From positions 62,001 through 126,000 of the forward strand of contig DYEC01000010.1 of the NCBI GenBank assembly GCA_020725865.1: a stretch of 64,000 nucleotides of DNA, given 5' to 3'. Positions 23,937 through 31,324 of the stretch are shown here, one piece after another (position 1 is the stretch's first letter; the number at the start of each line of letters is the position of its first letter). The notes under the pieces were generated by a model that saw only the letters and a list, made by a program, of their open reading frames with translations, was not told where the DNA came from and ran no database searches. This DNA comes from Anaerolinea sp. Lineage in GTDB: Bacteria > Chloroflexota > Anaerolineae > Anaerolineales > Anaerolineaceae. A program made the translations under genes and the position numbers.

Positions 23937-23949
23937 TCGGCGCAAGAAA
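23924..23949. terminator. Hairpin between convergent MBL and RNase Y genes
   Basis: TTTCTTGCGC (23924-23933) pairs with GCGCAAGAAA (23940-23949) over a six-base loop, a perfect 10-bp stem. It covers the last codons of the MBL gene and lies 21 bases beyond the RNase Y stop. No long T-run follows on either side, so it is a bidirectional terminator-like element rather than a textbook one. Confidence 0.5.
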
Positions 23950-23970
23950 AGAGAAACTTATTTGACAATT

Positions 23971-25509
23971 TTACTTGGCGTATTCGGTCGCACGCGTCTC
24001 ACGAATGACAGTGACTTTGATTTGACCCGGATATTGCATAGTTTCCTCGATCTTTTTGGCTATATCGCGCGCCAGACGACTGGCAGCCAAATCATCTATT
24101 TCTTCCGGCTTGACGATAATCCGCACTTCACGGCCAGCCTGGATGGCATAGCTTTGCTGCACCCCTTTGTGTGAATTCGCTACTTCTTCAAGAGCGCGTA
24201 GCCGTTTGATGTACTGCTCCAGATCTTCACGCCGTGCGCCGGGGCGCGCACCCGAGATTGCATCAGCCGCTTCGACAATCACCGCTTCAACGCTTTCCTG
24301 TTCAACTTCATGATGATGAGAAGCAATGATATTCACTACCTTCGGGTGAACACCATGACGGGCAGCGAACTCAGCTCCGATCGCCGCATGAGTGCCTTCG
24401 GTGTTGTGGTCCATCGCTTTGCCAAGGTCATGAAGCAAAGCTCCCGCCCGGGCAATCTCGGCATCTGCGCCCAATTCTGAGGCAATAATCGAAGCCAGCT
24501 TTGCCACCTCTACCGCGTGGGCAAGCTGGTTCTGCCCGTAAGATGTGCGGTACTTCAACCGCCCCAGCATCTTGATGACTTCCGGGTGCAACCCAACCAC
24601 GCCGGCATCAAAAGCAGCTTCATCTCCAGCCTCGATGAGGGCACGTTCAACCTCGCGCTGTTCATCTGCCAGAACTTTCTCAATATGCGCCGGATGAATG
24701 CGGCCGTCCAGAATCAGCCGCTCCAGCGCACGCCGTGCAATTTCCCGCCGCACTGGATCAAAGCAGGAGATAGTCACCGATTCAGGCGTATCATCTACAA
24801 TTACATCCACCCCCGCCGCCTGTTCAAAGGCGCGTATATTACGCCCATTCCGTCCGACAATTCTGCCCTTCATTTCCTCGTTGGGCAGAGTTACGACCGA
24901 GGAACACACCTCGGCAACATGATCCGAAGCCACCCGTTGAATGGCATCGGCAATGATCTCCCGAGCTCGTTTCTCTCCTTCTGCGCGGGCTTCCGCCTCG
25001 ATCTGCCGGATGATGCGCGCCATATCGTTACGAGCCTCTTTCTCCGTCATTGCTAGCAACTCATTGCGCGCTTCTTCCAGCGTCATCTGACCAACACGCT
25101 GCAATTCCTCAATCCGCTGAGCAGCAAGTTTTTCCACCTCGTTGGCGCGTTTATCCAGGGCACTTTGGCGTTTGTTGAGTGCCTGCTCACGCTGTTCAAG
25201 CCGTTCAACACGGAAATCCAGCTCAGCTCGCCGCTTCTGCAGACGGTCTTCTTCACGGGATAATTCTGTCCGCCTGCGCGCAATCTCATTTTCAGCCTCA
25301 CGTAGAATCTTGAGTGCATTATCCTTTGCTTCCAGCTCGATTTTTTGAGCTTTCTCCCTGCTGTTTTGCAGAATGTTTTCCGCCTGCGATTGCTGCATTT
25401 GCCGATACCGCTCAGCCATTAAGCGGCTGACAAAATATGCAATTACCGCAACTAGCAGAATATCACCTAATGCCAGCAAGATAATAAAACCGATTCCTAT
25501 ACCGTTCAT
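23971..25509 (-). CDS. rny: Ribonuclease Y
   Basis: A membrane-bound endoribonuclease that starts mRNA decay. Domains in order over 512 residues: one N-terminal membrane helix (GFIILLALGDILLVAVIAYF), a long charged coiled coil to about residue 200, a KH RNA-binding domain with 'GRIVGRNGRNIRAFEQAAG', and an HD phosphohydrolase domain with 'GALLHDLGKAMDHNTEGTH' and 'VVNIIASHHHEVEQ'. An in-frame start at 25554 lies within recX; the ATG at 25509 follows an AGGGA site and gives the normal N-terminus. The gene follows recX with a 10-base gap. A recX-rny neighbourhood is known from other bacteria. Confidence 0.95.
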   Translation of the reverse strand: MNGIGIGFIILLALGDILLVAVIAYFVSRLMAERYRQMQQSQAENILQNSREKAQKIELEAKDNALKILREAENEIARRRTELSREEDRLQKRRAELDFRVERLEQREQALNKRQSALDKRANEVEKLAAQRIEELQRVGQMTLEEARNELLAMTEKEARNDMARIIRQIEAEARAEGEKRAREIIADAIQRVASDHVAEVCSSVVTLPNEEMKGRIVGRNGRNIRAFEQAAGVDVIVDDTPESVTISCFDPVRREIARRALERLILDGRIHPAHIEKVLADEQREVERALIEAGDEAAFDAGVVGLHPEVIKMLGRLKYRTSYGQNQLAHAVEVAKLASIIASELGADAEIARAGALLHDLGKAMDHNTEGTHAAIGAEFAARHGVHPKVVNIIASHHHEVEQESVEAVIVEAADAISGARPGARREDLEQYIKRLRALEEVANSHKGVQQSYAIQAGREVRIIVKPEEIDDLAASRLARDIAKKIEETMQYPGQIKVTVIRETRATEYAK

Positions 25510-25519
25510 ATTCTTTTCC

Positions 25520-26167
25520 CTAATTCTCCGAATGATCCTCTGTCGGTTTGACATCCAGCCACGCGCGGCGTACTACAGATGAGATTGTTCCATAACTAAA
25601 ACCGCGGCGTGCGAGAAACGCACTCAACCGGTTGCGAAACATCTGCCACTCCAGCCCCTCCAGACGCCTTACATAACGGCTGGCAGCCCGATAAGCCAGT
25701 GCTTCTTCTTCGGGATTTTCCGACAGGGTGTTTTGTATGACATCTTCCGCTACACCTTTTTGCCGCAGCTCAAGTGCCAGAACGCGGCGGCTGCGCGGAC
25801 GGAATTCATTGCGGTTCTCCACCCACAGCTTCGAAAACTGACGGTCATCCAGATAGCCGCTGTTCTTCAGTCGCTCAATGGTTGCCCGAACAACCGCCGG
25901 TTCAAAACCCAGAGTCTGCAATTTTTGCACCAGTTCATGCTCAGAGCGTGGACGATGCGCCAGAAAACGCATAGCCCGCTGAAAAGCAACTTCTGCAGTA
26001 TCTTCTGCCTGAAGCTGCTGGATTTTCTCCTCGCTGACCATCTGCCCGACATTCAGCCACGCCGCGACAATGCGGGATAACCCAAAGGCAAACTCACCAT
26101 CCAGATATACATTGATCCGGTTAGGGTTGTTCTTCTGTACCTTGAGCGCGGTAATCTTTCTTTCCAT
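25520..26167 (-). CDS. recX: Regulatory protein RecX
   Basis: Binds RecA filaments and limits recombination. At 215 residues it shows three helical repeats: 'AFQRAMRFLAHRPRSEHELV' with 'LGFEPAVVRATIERLKNSGY', then 'LDDRQFSKLWVENR' and 'LALELRQKGVAEDVI', then a C-terminal 'AASRYVRRLEGLEWQMFRNR' repeat ending in 'LARRGFSYGTISSVVRRAW'. These are the RecX tandem repeats. An upstream TTG at 26182 is open, but the ATG at 26167 is the natural start. No recA is in the window, although RecX would act on the same RecA filaments that the 9-17 kb repair operon should produce. Confidence 0.9.
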   Translation of the reverse strand: MERKITALKVQKNNPNRINVYLDGEFAFGLSRIVAAWLNVGQMVSEEKIQQLQAEDTAEVAFQRAMRFLAHRPRSEHELVQKLQTLGFEPAVVRATIERLKNSGYLDDRQFSKLWVENRNEFRPRSRRVLALELRQKGVAEDVIQNTLSENPEEEALAYRAASRYVRRLEGLEWQMFRNRLSAFLARRGFSYGTISSVVRRAWLDVKPTEDHSEN

Positions 26168-26183
26168 AACGTAACAACGCAAA

Positions 26184-26603
26184 GCCGTAGTCCTGACTCG
26201 GCAGCCTACGGCGGTTAACGTAAAAAATTGAAAGCTCTGGATATAAAACGGACCGTTTCTGCTGAAGAAGAATAAAGCAAATGCCAGCAGAAAAACCGTA
26301 CCAATTTACAAACTATTTTTCAATCCGTAAAAGTTCCAATTTCTCAGTCTCCTGATCTTTCAGTCCGTTTTGTTATAACAGGTTCAAAAAAATCAGACAA
26401 ACCCTGAACCTTTGTAAAAACCGGTGTCTGAACATCAGCGAACTTTTTTCAGAAACCGCTCATCCCCATCGGGATGCGAAATTTATCCGAGCCAATATTC
26501 AAAATTATGTCAAAACCGCCGCCCGGCTTGTAAACCAAGCCAGTTGTTTAGATAATATTATACATTAAAAAACAAAAAATTTTACTGCTCATTGCCAAAA
26601 ATT
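26184..26603. other. Non-coding stretch with several inverted repeats
   Basis: No convincing gene lies here. It holds at least five inverted repeats: GCCGTAG/CTACGGC at 26184-26190 and 26206-26212; TTTCTGCTG/CAGCAGAAA at 26256-26264 and 26285-26293; AGGTTCA/TGAACCT at 26380-26386 and 26405-26411; CATCCC/GGGATG at 26461-26466 and 26471-26476; GGCTTG/CAAGCC at 26525-26530 and 26536-26541. The first lies just before recX and could affect its translation. A minus-strand TATAAT is at 26557-26562. A structured leader of recX-rny or a small RNA is possible; nothing in the sequence decides. Confidence 0.4.
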
Positions 26604-26744
26604 TTATTCCAGCTTCTTTTCCAGTTCTTCAATATTGATTGCCAACGTCAACAAAATATAAATCATGGTTTTGGCTTCTCCCACCGTCATCTGACTTCTT
26701 AAGCTGTACTGTTCTCTTGCCCCACAAATGGAAATTGCAAAAAC
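26604..26744 (-). other. Open frame downstream of and overlapping the PAS gene, probable frameshifted 3' part
   Basis: On the minus strand a frame different from the PAS gene stays open from 26744 to a TAA at 26604-26606 (46 codons). It contains an ATG at 26690 that would give a 28-residue peptide ending 'NIEELEKKLE'. The translation looks protein-like: 'FAISICGAREQYSLRSQMTV', then a hydrophobic-helical and acidic-amphipathic end. Adding one T to the five-T run at 26739-26743 would join it to the PAS frame to make a protein of about 117 residues. Whether this is a sequencing error, a decayed gene or a separate small gene is open. Confidence 0.45.
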
Positions 26745-26911
26745 CTATCAACCGGCATCCCCAGTACATCCAGCGTCTTCCAGCCAATCAGCTCCATTGC
26801 TGAGTGGTTCCAAAGCTCAATATTTCCTTCAAGATCTGTAAGAATCAGAGCGTTATCCAGAAAATCCAGAAGCTCTGTCAATCCATCAGGCGTAAGCATT
26901 CTATTTTCCAT
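26699..26911 (-). CDS. Short PAS-domain protein, probably truncated by frameshift
   Basis: A 70-residue frame with the first half of a PAS sensor domain: 'LDNALILTDLEGNIELWNHS', then 'AMELIGWKTLDVLGMPVDRF'. A normal PAS domain needs about 100 residues, so the frame stops early, with a junk-like tail 'GQENSTA'. AAGGATGG precedes the ATG and an extended -10 (TGCTAAAAT) lies at 26953-26961, so it looks expressed. It could sense a small ligand or redox state, but no output domain is present. The neighbouring frame restores a plausible C-terminus if one base is added. Confidence 0.55.
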   Translation of the reverse strand: MENRMLTPDGLTELLDFLDNALILTDLEGNIELWNHSAMELIGWKTLDVLGMPVDRFLQFPFVGQENSTA

Positions 26912-26952
26912 AAAAGGTTACCCATCCTTAATGAGGATGTGTACTCTAAATT

Positions 26953-26961
26953 ATTTTAGCA
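26953..26961 (-). promoter_or_regulatory. Extended -10 promoter for the PAS gene
   Basis: On the minus strand TGCTAAAAT (26961-26953) lies 41 bases before the PAS gene start. The -35 region is weak, which fits an extended -10 promoter. Confidence 0.4.
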
Positions 26962-27051
26962 TGATTTTATCCCGGGCAAATCTAGTCTTATAAAGTGTAT
27001 AAGGTCAGGTAATCTTCGGGAGTTTTGCAAGTTTGTATGGACGGGATGATG

Positions 27052-27060
27052 TGTTAAAAT
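27052..27060 (+). promoter_or_regulatory. Extended -10 promoter for the molybdenum hydroxylase genes
   Basis: TGTTAAAAT at 27052-27060 is an extended -10 element 68 bases before the FAD-subunit start. TTGCAA at 27025 is too far (24 bases) to be a proper -35. Confidence 0.4.
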
Positions 27061-27128
27061 AATTCCAGGTTTTTGTTGGATTGATCCGCTTGTTTTTGTG
27101 TAAACATCAAAAATCATGAGGAGTAAGC

Positions 27129-27974
27129 ATGAGTGCGATAAAAGAATATTACCGTCCTGAAGATTGGAAAAGCGCTGCGGAAATATTGGGACGCCCCGGT
27201 GTGAAAACAGCGCCTATTCTTGTCTCCACCAAGCCCAGTCCCGTGGAAAAATGGGATATGGAGACAGCAGTAGACTTAAGCCGGTTGGGGCTGGACTACA
27301 TCAAAGAAGATGAGCAAGGAATTCATATTGGTGCTCTGACTACCGTTCAGACCCTGGTGGATACCCCTATTTTCTCGACAAAGTTTAATGGCATTTTTCA
27401 CCTCGCCGCTAAACATGCAGCCACAGGGGGCTTGCGGAATGTGGCTACAATGGCTGGAGTACTGAATGATTTGTCTGGCTCCGGTGAAATTGCGCTGACT
27501 TTGCTGGCCAGTGATGCCGTTGTCTATATTCGAAAGGATCAGTCGATTCGCACCCAGCCGATTGCAGGCTTTCTGGCCGAGGGAAAACAAAATCTAACAG
27601 CTGGAGAAGTGCTGGCAGAAATTCGGATTCCATTTAGTGATGGCGTCTTTGCACTCGAGCGAGTTGCCCGTACACCAGCTGATCAAGAAATTGTTGCTGT
27701 TGTAGTTTTCTTACTTCTGTCTGGCTCGCAGATTACCAAAGCTAGGGTAGCCATCTCAGGAGCTTCTCCTCAACCCATGCGGTTTCTTGCAGTTGAACAG
27801 GCTTTGGAAAAGCAGGAATTTTCAAGCTCGCTGGTGGAAAAAGCCGCTGAAATTGCAACCAGAGAAGCGAAACCGATTGGCGATTTTCGCGGCAGCGCCG
27901 AATACCGCGCAGCAATGGCTGGTACCCTAACCCGGCGAGCCTTATTGAAAGCCTGGAATCTAAAAGCTGGATAA
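27129..27974 (+). CDS. FAD-binding subunit of a molybdenum hydroxylase (CoxM/XdhB-like)
   Basis: Would pass electrons from the 2Fe-2S clusters to FAD. The 281 residues match the FAD_binding_5 plus CO-dehydrogenase flavoprotein C-terminal layout: 'YYRPEDWKSAAEILGRPGVK' at the start, 'GIHIGALTTVQTLVDTP', then 'ATGGLRNVATMAGVLNDLSG', where family members have RN-x-GT-x-GG-N. The last conserved Gly-Gly-Asn is altered (MAGVLND), and the N-terminal GG-T/Q-D/S-L loop reads 'PILVSTKPSP'. FAD binding may therefore be weakened. C-terminal 'ARVAISGASPQPMRFLAVEQ' is typical. An AGGAG site precedes the ATG. The next gene, 15 bases on, encodes the other subunits as one fusion. Confidence 0.85.
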   Translation: MSAIKEYYRPEDWKSAAEILGRPGVKTAPILVSTKPSPVEKWDMETAVDLSRLGLDYIKEDEQGIHIGALTTVQTLVDTPIFSTKFNGIFHLAAKHAATGGLRNVATMAGVLNDLSGSGEIALTLLASDAVVYIRKDQSIRTQPIAGFLAEGKQNLTAGEVLAEIRIPFSDGVFALERVARTPADQEIVAVVVFLLLSGSQITKARVAISGASPQPMRFLAVEQALEKQEFSSSLVEKAAEIATREAKPIGDFRGSAEYRAAMAGTLTRRALLKAWNLKAG

Positions 27975-27989
27975 TACCGGAGGGACAAT

Positions 27990-30917
27990 ATGTTAATCCG
28001 TTTTGAACTGAACAAAAAGCAAACTGAACTGGAAGTTGCTGCAAGCGAAACATTATTGGATGCCTTGCGAAAAGCAGGCTTCTGGAGCGTCAAACATGGG
28101 TGTGAAACTGGCGAGTGCGGTGCCTGCTCGGTATTGATGGATGGCAAGCTTATCCCCACCTGCATCATGTTGGCTGCGCAGGCAGACGGGCACGAGATTC
28201 TAACCACCGAAGGGCTGGCTGAAGGACAGGATATTCATCCCATTCAGAAAGCCTTCATTGAGAGCGGCGCCATCCAGTGCGGCTACTGCACACCGGCTAT
28301 GATTCTTGCTACAAAAGCCTTGCTGGACAAAGAAAAATATCCCAGTCTGGAGCAAGCGCGCGAGGCGCTTGGACCAACACTCTGCCGCTGCACAGGCTAC
28401 GTGCGGCCCCTCGAAGGCGTCCTTCGTGCAGCAGCTTACTTGCGCGGCGAGGAAGTCCCGCCCCTGAATGTCAAGCCAATCCCTGTAGAAGCTGTCTTTG
28501 GACCGATCAGCCCTGCATCCGGTCCAACGGAAGAATCCGGCTTTGAGCCCAGTGGCGGCGTGGCAACCACCACCCGGATAACCACAGCACCCACTTTAAC
28601 CGCACAGGATACAACCGTCGTAGTTGGCGCACCGGAAACCAAAGTTGATGCGGTTAAGCTGGCAAAAGGGCGCGCTGCTTTTACCGATGATATGACCCGT
28701 CCAGGCATGTTGTACGCGGCAATGCTCACCAGTCCTTATGCGCATGCCCGCATTCGCAATATTGACACCTCAAAGGCGCGTGCCCTGCCCGGCGTGCGTG
28801 CCGTCCTGACCTACAAAGATGTTCCCCGTGTGATTTACGCATCCGGGGGGCAATCTTATCCTAACCCGAAGCCATGGGACCAGGTTTCACTGGACAACAA
28901 AGTTCGTTTCGTTGGCGATCGGGTTGCAGTTGTAGCAGCTGACACACTCGAAATTGCCAAAGAAGCCCTGAAACTTATCGAAGTTGATTACGAAGTCCTG
29001 CCCGCGGTTTTCGACCCCGAAGAGAGTATTAAAGACGGCGCTCCTGTCATCCATGATGAGCCAGATGCAGTGGGCATTTACGACGCTCAACATAACATCT
29101 CTGCAACCATTCTGGCTCAAACCGGAGATGTGGATAAAGCGCTGGCCGAGGCTGAGATTCGCTTTGAAAGAACGTACCGTACCCAGCAGGTGCAACAATC
29201 TTCGATCGAGCCGCATATTTGCATCACCTATTGGGATGAAGACGATCGTCTGGTCATCCGCACCAGCACTCAGGTACCCTATCACGTCCGTCGCATGATT
29301 GCACCGTTGATCGGGCTGCCCGTCAGTCGGATACGAGTGGTTAAACCCCGCATTGGCGGCGGTTTTGGCGGCAAACAAGAGATGTTGATTGAAGACTTAG
29401 CAGCCCACTTGACTATTGCCACAGGGCGGCCTGTTCGCCTGGAATACACCCGCGAGCAGGAATTTACCTCAGCGCGTTCGCGCCATCCCTTCAAAATCAC
29501 CTTCCGTGCTGGCTTGACAAAAGACGGCAAACTTCAGGCACTCGAAATGGTTGCCATTGAAGACACCGGTGCATACGGAGTTCACGGCGTTACGGTTTGC
29601 AGCGTCGCCGGTTTGCGCGGTCTTTCAACATATAAATGCGAAAATGTGCGCTTTGATGCAAAGATTGTTTACACGAATAAGCCGGTTCCGGGCGCTTTCC
29701 GCGGATATGGTGGACCTCAAGCATTATTCGCTTTGGAAAGCTTTATGGATGAAATTGCCCACGAACTCAAGATGGATCCAATTGAATTTCGAATGAACAA
29801 CGTGGTTCGGCTGGGTGATTCAATTCCCATTGCCACTGCGCTTGGAGAAGGCGGACCGGTGCCTCAGGTGATTCGCAGTTGGGGTTTAGCAGAATGTATC
29901 GAACGTGCAGGTAATGCAATTAATTGGGAACGTGTCAAAGACCCACAATGGCGCTTTGATCCCGAGCGTCCTAATATCCGCCGCGGGTTGGGAATGGCGG
30001 TCTTGATGCATGGGACTGCAATTCCTGGATTGGATATGGGGTCTGCGGTAATCAAGATGAATGACGATGGCAGCTTCAACTTACTGGTCGGTGCCACAGA
30101 TATCGGCACAGGCTCGGACACCATTTTGGGACAGATTGCCGCCGAGACGCTTGGGGTGCCGCTTTCCAAAGTGATCGTCTATTCGTCGGATACCGACGTA
30201 ACACCGTTCGACGTTGGCGCTTATGCTTCTAGCACTACCTTTATTTCGGGCGGCGCAGTTAAAAAATGTGCGGAAGATGTGCGCAACCAAATCTTTGAAA
30301 GAGCAGCATTGATGCTAGGAACAACGACGGAGGGCATGATCCTTCGCAATGAGCGAGTGACCACTCCTGATGGACGCAGTGTCACGCTGGAAGAAATTGC
30401 CCATCACAGTCTGCACACGAAAGACCAACAACAAATCATGGCAACAGCATCGCATATGTCTTTGCAAGCCCCGCCACCTTTCGGCGCACAATTCGCAGAG
30501 ATCGAAGTAGATATTGAAACCGGCCAGGTTACGGTCAAAAAATTGACAATCGCGGTTGATTGCGGCACACCAATCAATCCATTAACTGCAGTTGGACAGC
30601 TGGAAGGTGCAGTAGCACAAGCGCTGGGATACGCAGTCTCAGAGGAAATGGCTTATGATCAATCGGGAAGCATCCAGACCCGCCGCTTTGGTGATTATCA
30701 CATTTTCAGCGCGGACGAAATGCCCGAAATTCAGGCTTTCCTTGTGCCAACGTATGAGCCCAGCGGGCCATATGGCGCAAAAGCAGTTGGTGAGATTGGC
30801 ATTGATGGAGTTGCCCCTGCTGTCGCAAACGCGGTCTATCATGCAACTGGAATCCGCTTGCGGGATATCCCCATTCTTCCGGAAAAAGTCTGGCGAGCTT
30901 TACACCAATCACGATAA
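27990..30917 (+). CDS. Molybdenum hydroxylase, fused 2Fe-2S and molybdopterin subunits (xanthine dehydrogenase-like)
   Basis: A 975-residue enzyme hydroxylating an N-heterocycle or aldehyde in the cytoplasm. Residues 1-160 carry two 2Fe-2S clusters: Cys38, 43, 46 and 58 (plant type) and Cys97, 100, 132 and 134. A Thr-rich linker of about 50 residues (170-220) leads to the molybdopterin-binding part: 'GGGFGGKQEMLIEDL', 'PVPGAFRGYGGPQALFALES' and, near the end, 'GAKAVGEIGIDGVAPAVAN' with the catalytic Glu. The FRGYGGPQ string is closer to xanthine dehydrogenases than to CO dehydrogenase, whose active-site Cys loop (AYRCSFR) is absent. In most bacteria the small and large subunits are separate genes; here they are fused while FAD stays separate. 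The substrate is not certain. Confidence 0.87.
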   Translation: MLIRFELNKKQTELEVAASETLLDALRKAGFWSVKHGCETGECGACSVLMDGKLIPTCIMLAAQADGHEILTTEGLAEGQDIHPIQKAFIESGAIQCGYCTPAMILATKALLDKEKYPSLEQAREALGPTLCRCTGYVRPLEGVLRAAAYLRGEEVPPLNVKPIPVEAVFGPISPASGPTEESGFEPSGGVATTTRITTAPTLTAQDTTVVVGAPETKVDAVKLAKGRAAFTDDMTRPGMLYAAMLTSPYAHARIRNIDTSKARALPGVRAVLTYKDVPRVIYASGGQSYPNPKPWDQVSLDNKVRFVGDRVAVVAADTLEIAKEALKLIEVDYEVLPAVFDPEESIKDGAPVIHDEPDAVGIYDAQHNISATILAQTGDVDKALAEAEIRFERTYRTQQVQQSSIEPHICITYWDEDDRLVIRTSTQVPYHVRRMIAPLIGLPVSRIRVVKPRIGGGFGGKQEMLIEDLAAHLTIATGRPVRLEYTREQEFTSARSRHPFKITFRAGLTKDGKLQALEMVAIEDTGAYGVHGVTVCSVAGLRGLSTYKCENVRFDAKIVYTNKPVPGAFRGYGGPQALFALESFMDEIAHELKMDPIEFRMNNVVRLGDSIPIATALGEGGPVPQVIRSWGLAECIERAGNAINWERVKDPQWRFDPERPNIRRGLGMAVLMHGTAIPGLDMGSAVIKMNDDGSFNLLVGATDIGTGSDTILGQIAAETLGVPLSKVIVYSSDTDVTPFDVGAYASSTTFISGGAVKKCAEDVRNQIFERAALMLGTTTEGMILRNERVTTPDGRSVTLEEIAHHSLHTKDQQQIMATASHMSLQAPPPFGAQFAEIEVDIETGQVTVKKLTIAVDCGTPINPLTAVGQLEGAVAQALGYAVSEEMAYDQSGSIQTRRFGDYHIFSADEMPEIQAFLVPTYEPSGPYGAKAVGEIGIDGVAPAVANAVYHATGIRLRDIPILPEKVWRALHQSR

Positions 30918-30929
30918 AAGAATCATTCA

Positions 30930-30965
30930 AGCCGCTGCCCCTGTTCTGGCAGCGGCTATTTTCTT
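30930..30965 (+). terminator. Rho-independent terminator of the molybdenum hydroxylase operon
   Basis: A perfect 10-bp GC-rich stem AGCCGCTGCC/GGCAGCGGCT (30930-30939 with 30948-30957), an 8-base loop, then ATTTTCTT. It starts 13 bases after the stop codon. Confidence 0.9.
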
Positions 30966-31006
30966 ATAAAACATGGCCAGAACCAAGAAATTCAACTGCA
31001 AGTTGC

Positions 31007-31036
31007 TTGACCTTAAATGAGATCATATGGTAAAAT
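31007..31036 (+). promoter_or_regulatory. Promoter of tRNA-Glu
   Basis: TTGACC (31007-31012), 18 bases, then TAAAAT (31031-31036) with an extended -10 TG at 31028-31029. It ends 13 bases before the tRNA. Confidence 0.75.
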
Positions 31037-31049
31037 CTGGCTCGTTAAT

Positions 31050-31122
31050 GCCTCCATCGTCTAGGGGACTAGGACGCAGCCCTTTCAAGGCTAAAACCGG
31101 AGTTCGAATCTCCGTGGAGGCA
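31050..31122 (+). tRNA. tRNA-Glu (anticodon TTC)
   Basis: The acceptor arms GCCTCCA and TGGAGGC pair fully. The anticodon stem CAGCC/GGCTA encloses the loop CTTTCAA with anticodon TTC, and the T-arm CGGAG-TTCGAAT-CTCCG is perfect. The discriminator is A and CCA is not encoded. Confidence 0.96.
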
Positions 31123-31199
31123 CAGAAAATTATCAACGTGTTGCGAAAAAAACGCTTGTAAAACTTTTGTCTAAACAATTATCGCCACGAATGCAGCGC

Positions 31200-31226
31200 A
31201 ACCCGATGAAATAATCGGGTTTTTTC
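31200..31226 (+). terminator. Terminator downstream of tRNA-Glu
   Basis: Stem AACCCGAT/ATCGGGTT (31200-31207 with 31214-31221) and a six-base loop, running into a T-run to 31225. It lies about 77 bases after the tRNA; the space between holds nothing I recognise. Confidence 0.85.
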
Positions 31227-31277
31227 ATAAGCGCTTCAGATCCCCATCAAGCACGAAAAATATTGCTACTCATTGGT

Positions 31278-31283
31278 TATAAT
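31278..31283 (+). promoter_or_regulatory. -10 box before the glucosylglycerate operon
   Basis: A perfect TATAAT 41 bases before the first glycosyltransferase start. The -35 region is poor. Confidence 0.4.
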
Positions 31284-31324
31284 AAAAAACAACCGATTTA
31301 GTAAACACTGGAGAGGGCTTGATA

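Noticed and set aside
24517-25056. Plus-strand ORF of 179 codons
   Set aside because: It is antisense to RNase Y and shows no domain pattern; RNase Y is certain.
26503-26513. Minus-strand TTGACA at 26513-26508 as a recX promoter
   Set aside because: The nearest -10-like box (GATAAA) is about 20 bases away, which is too far for a confident call.
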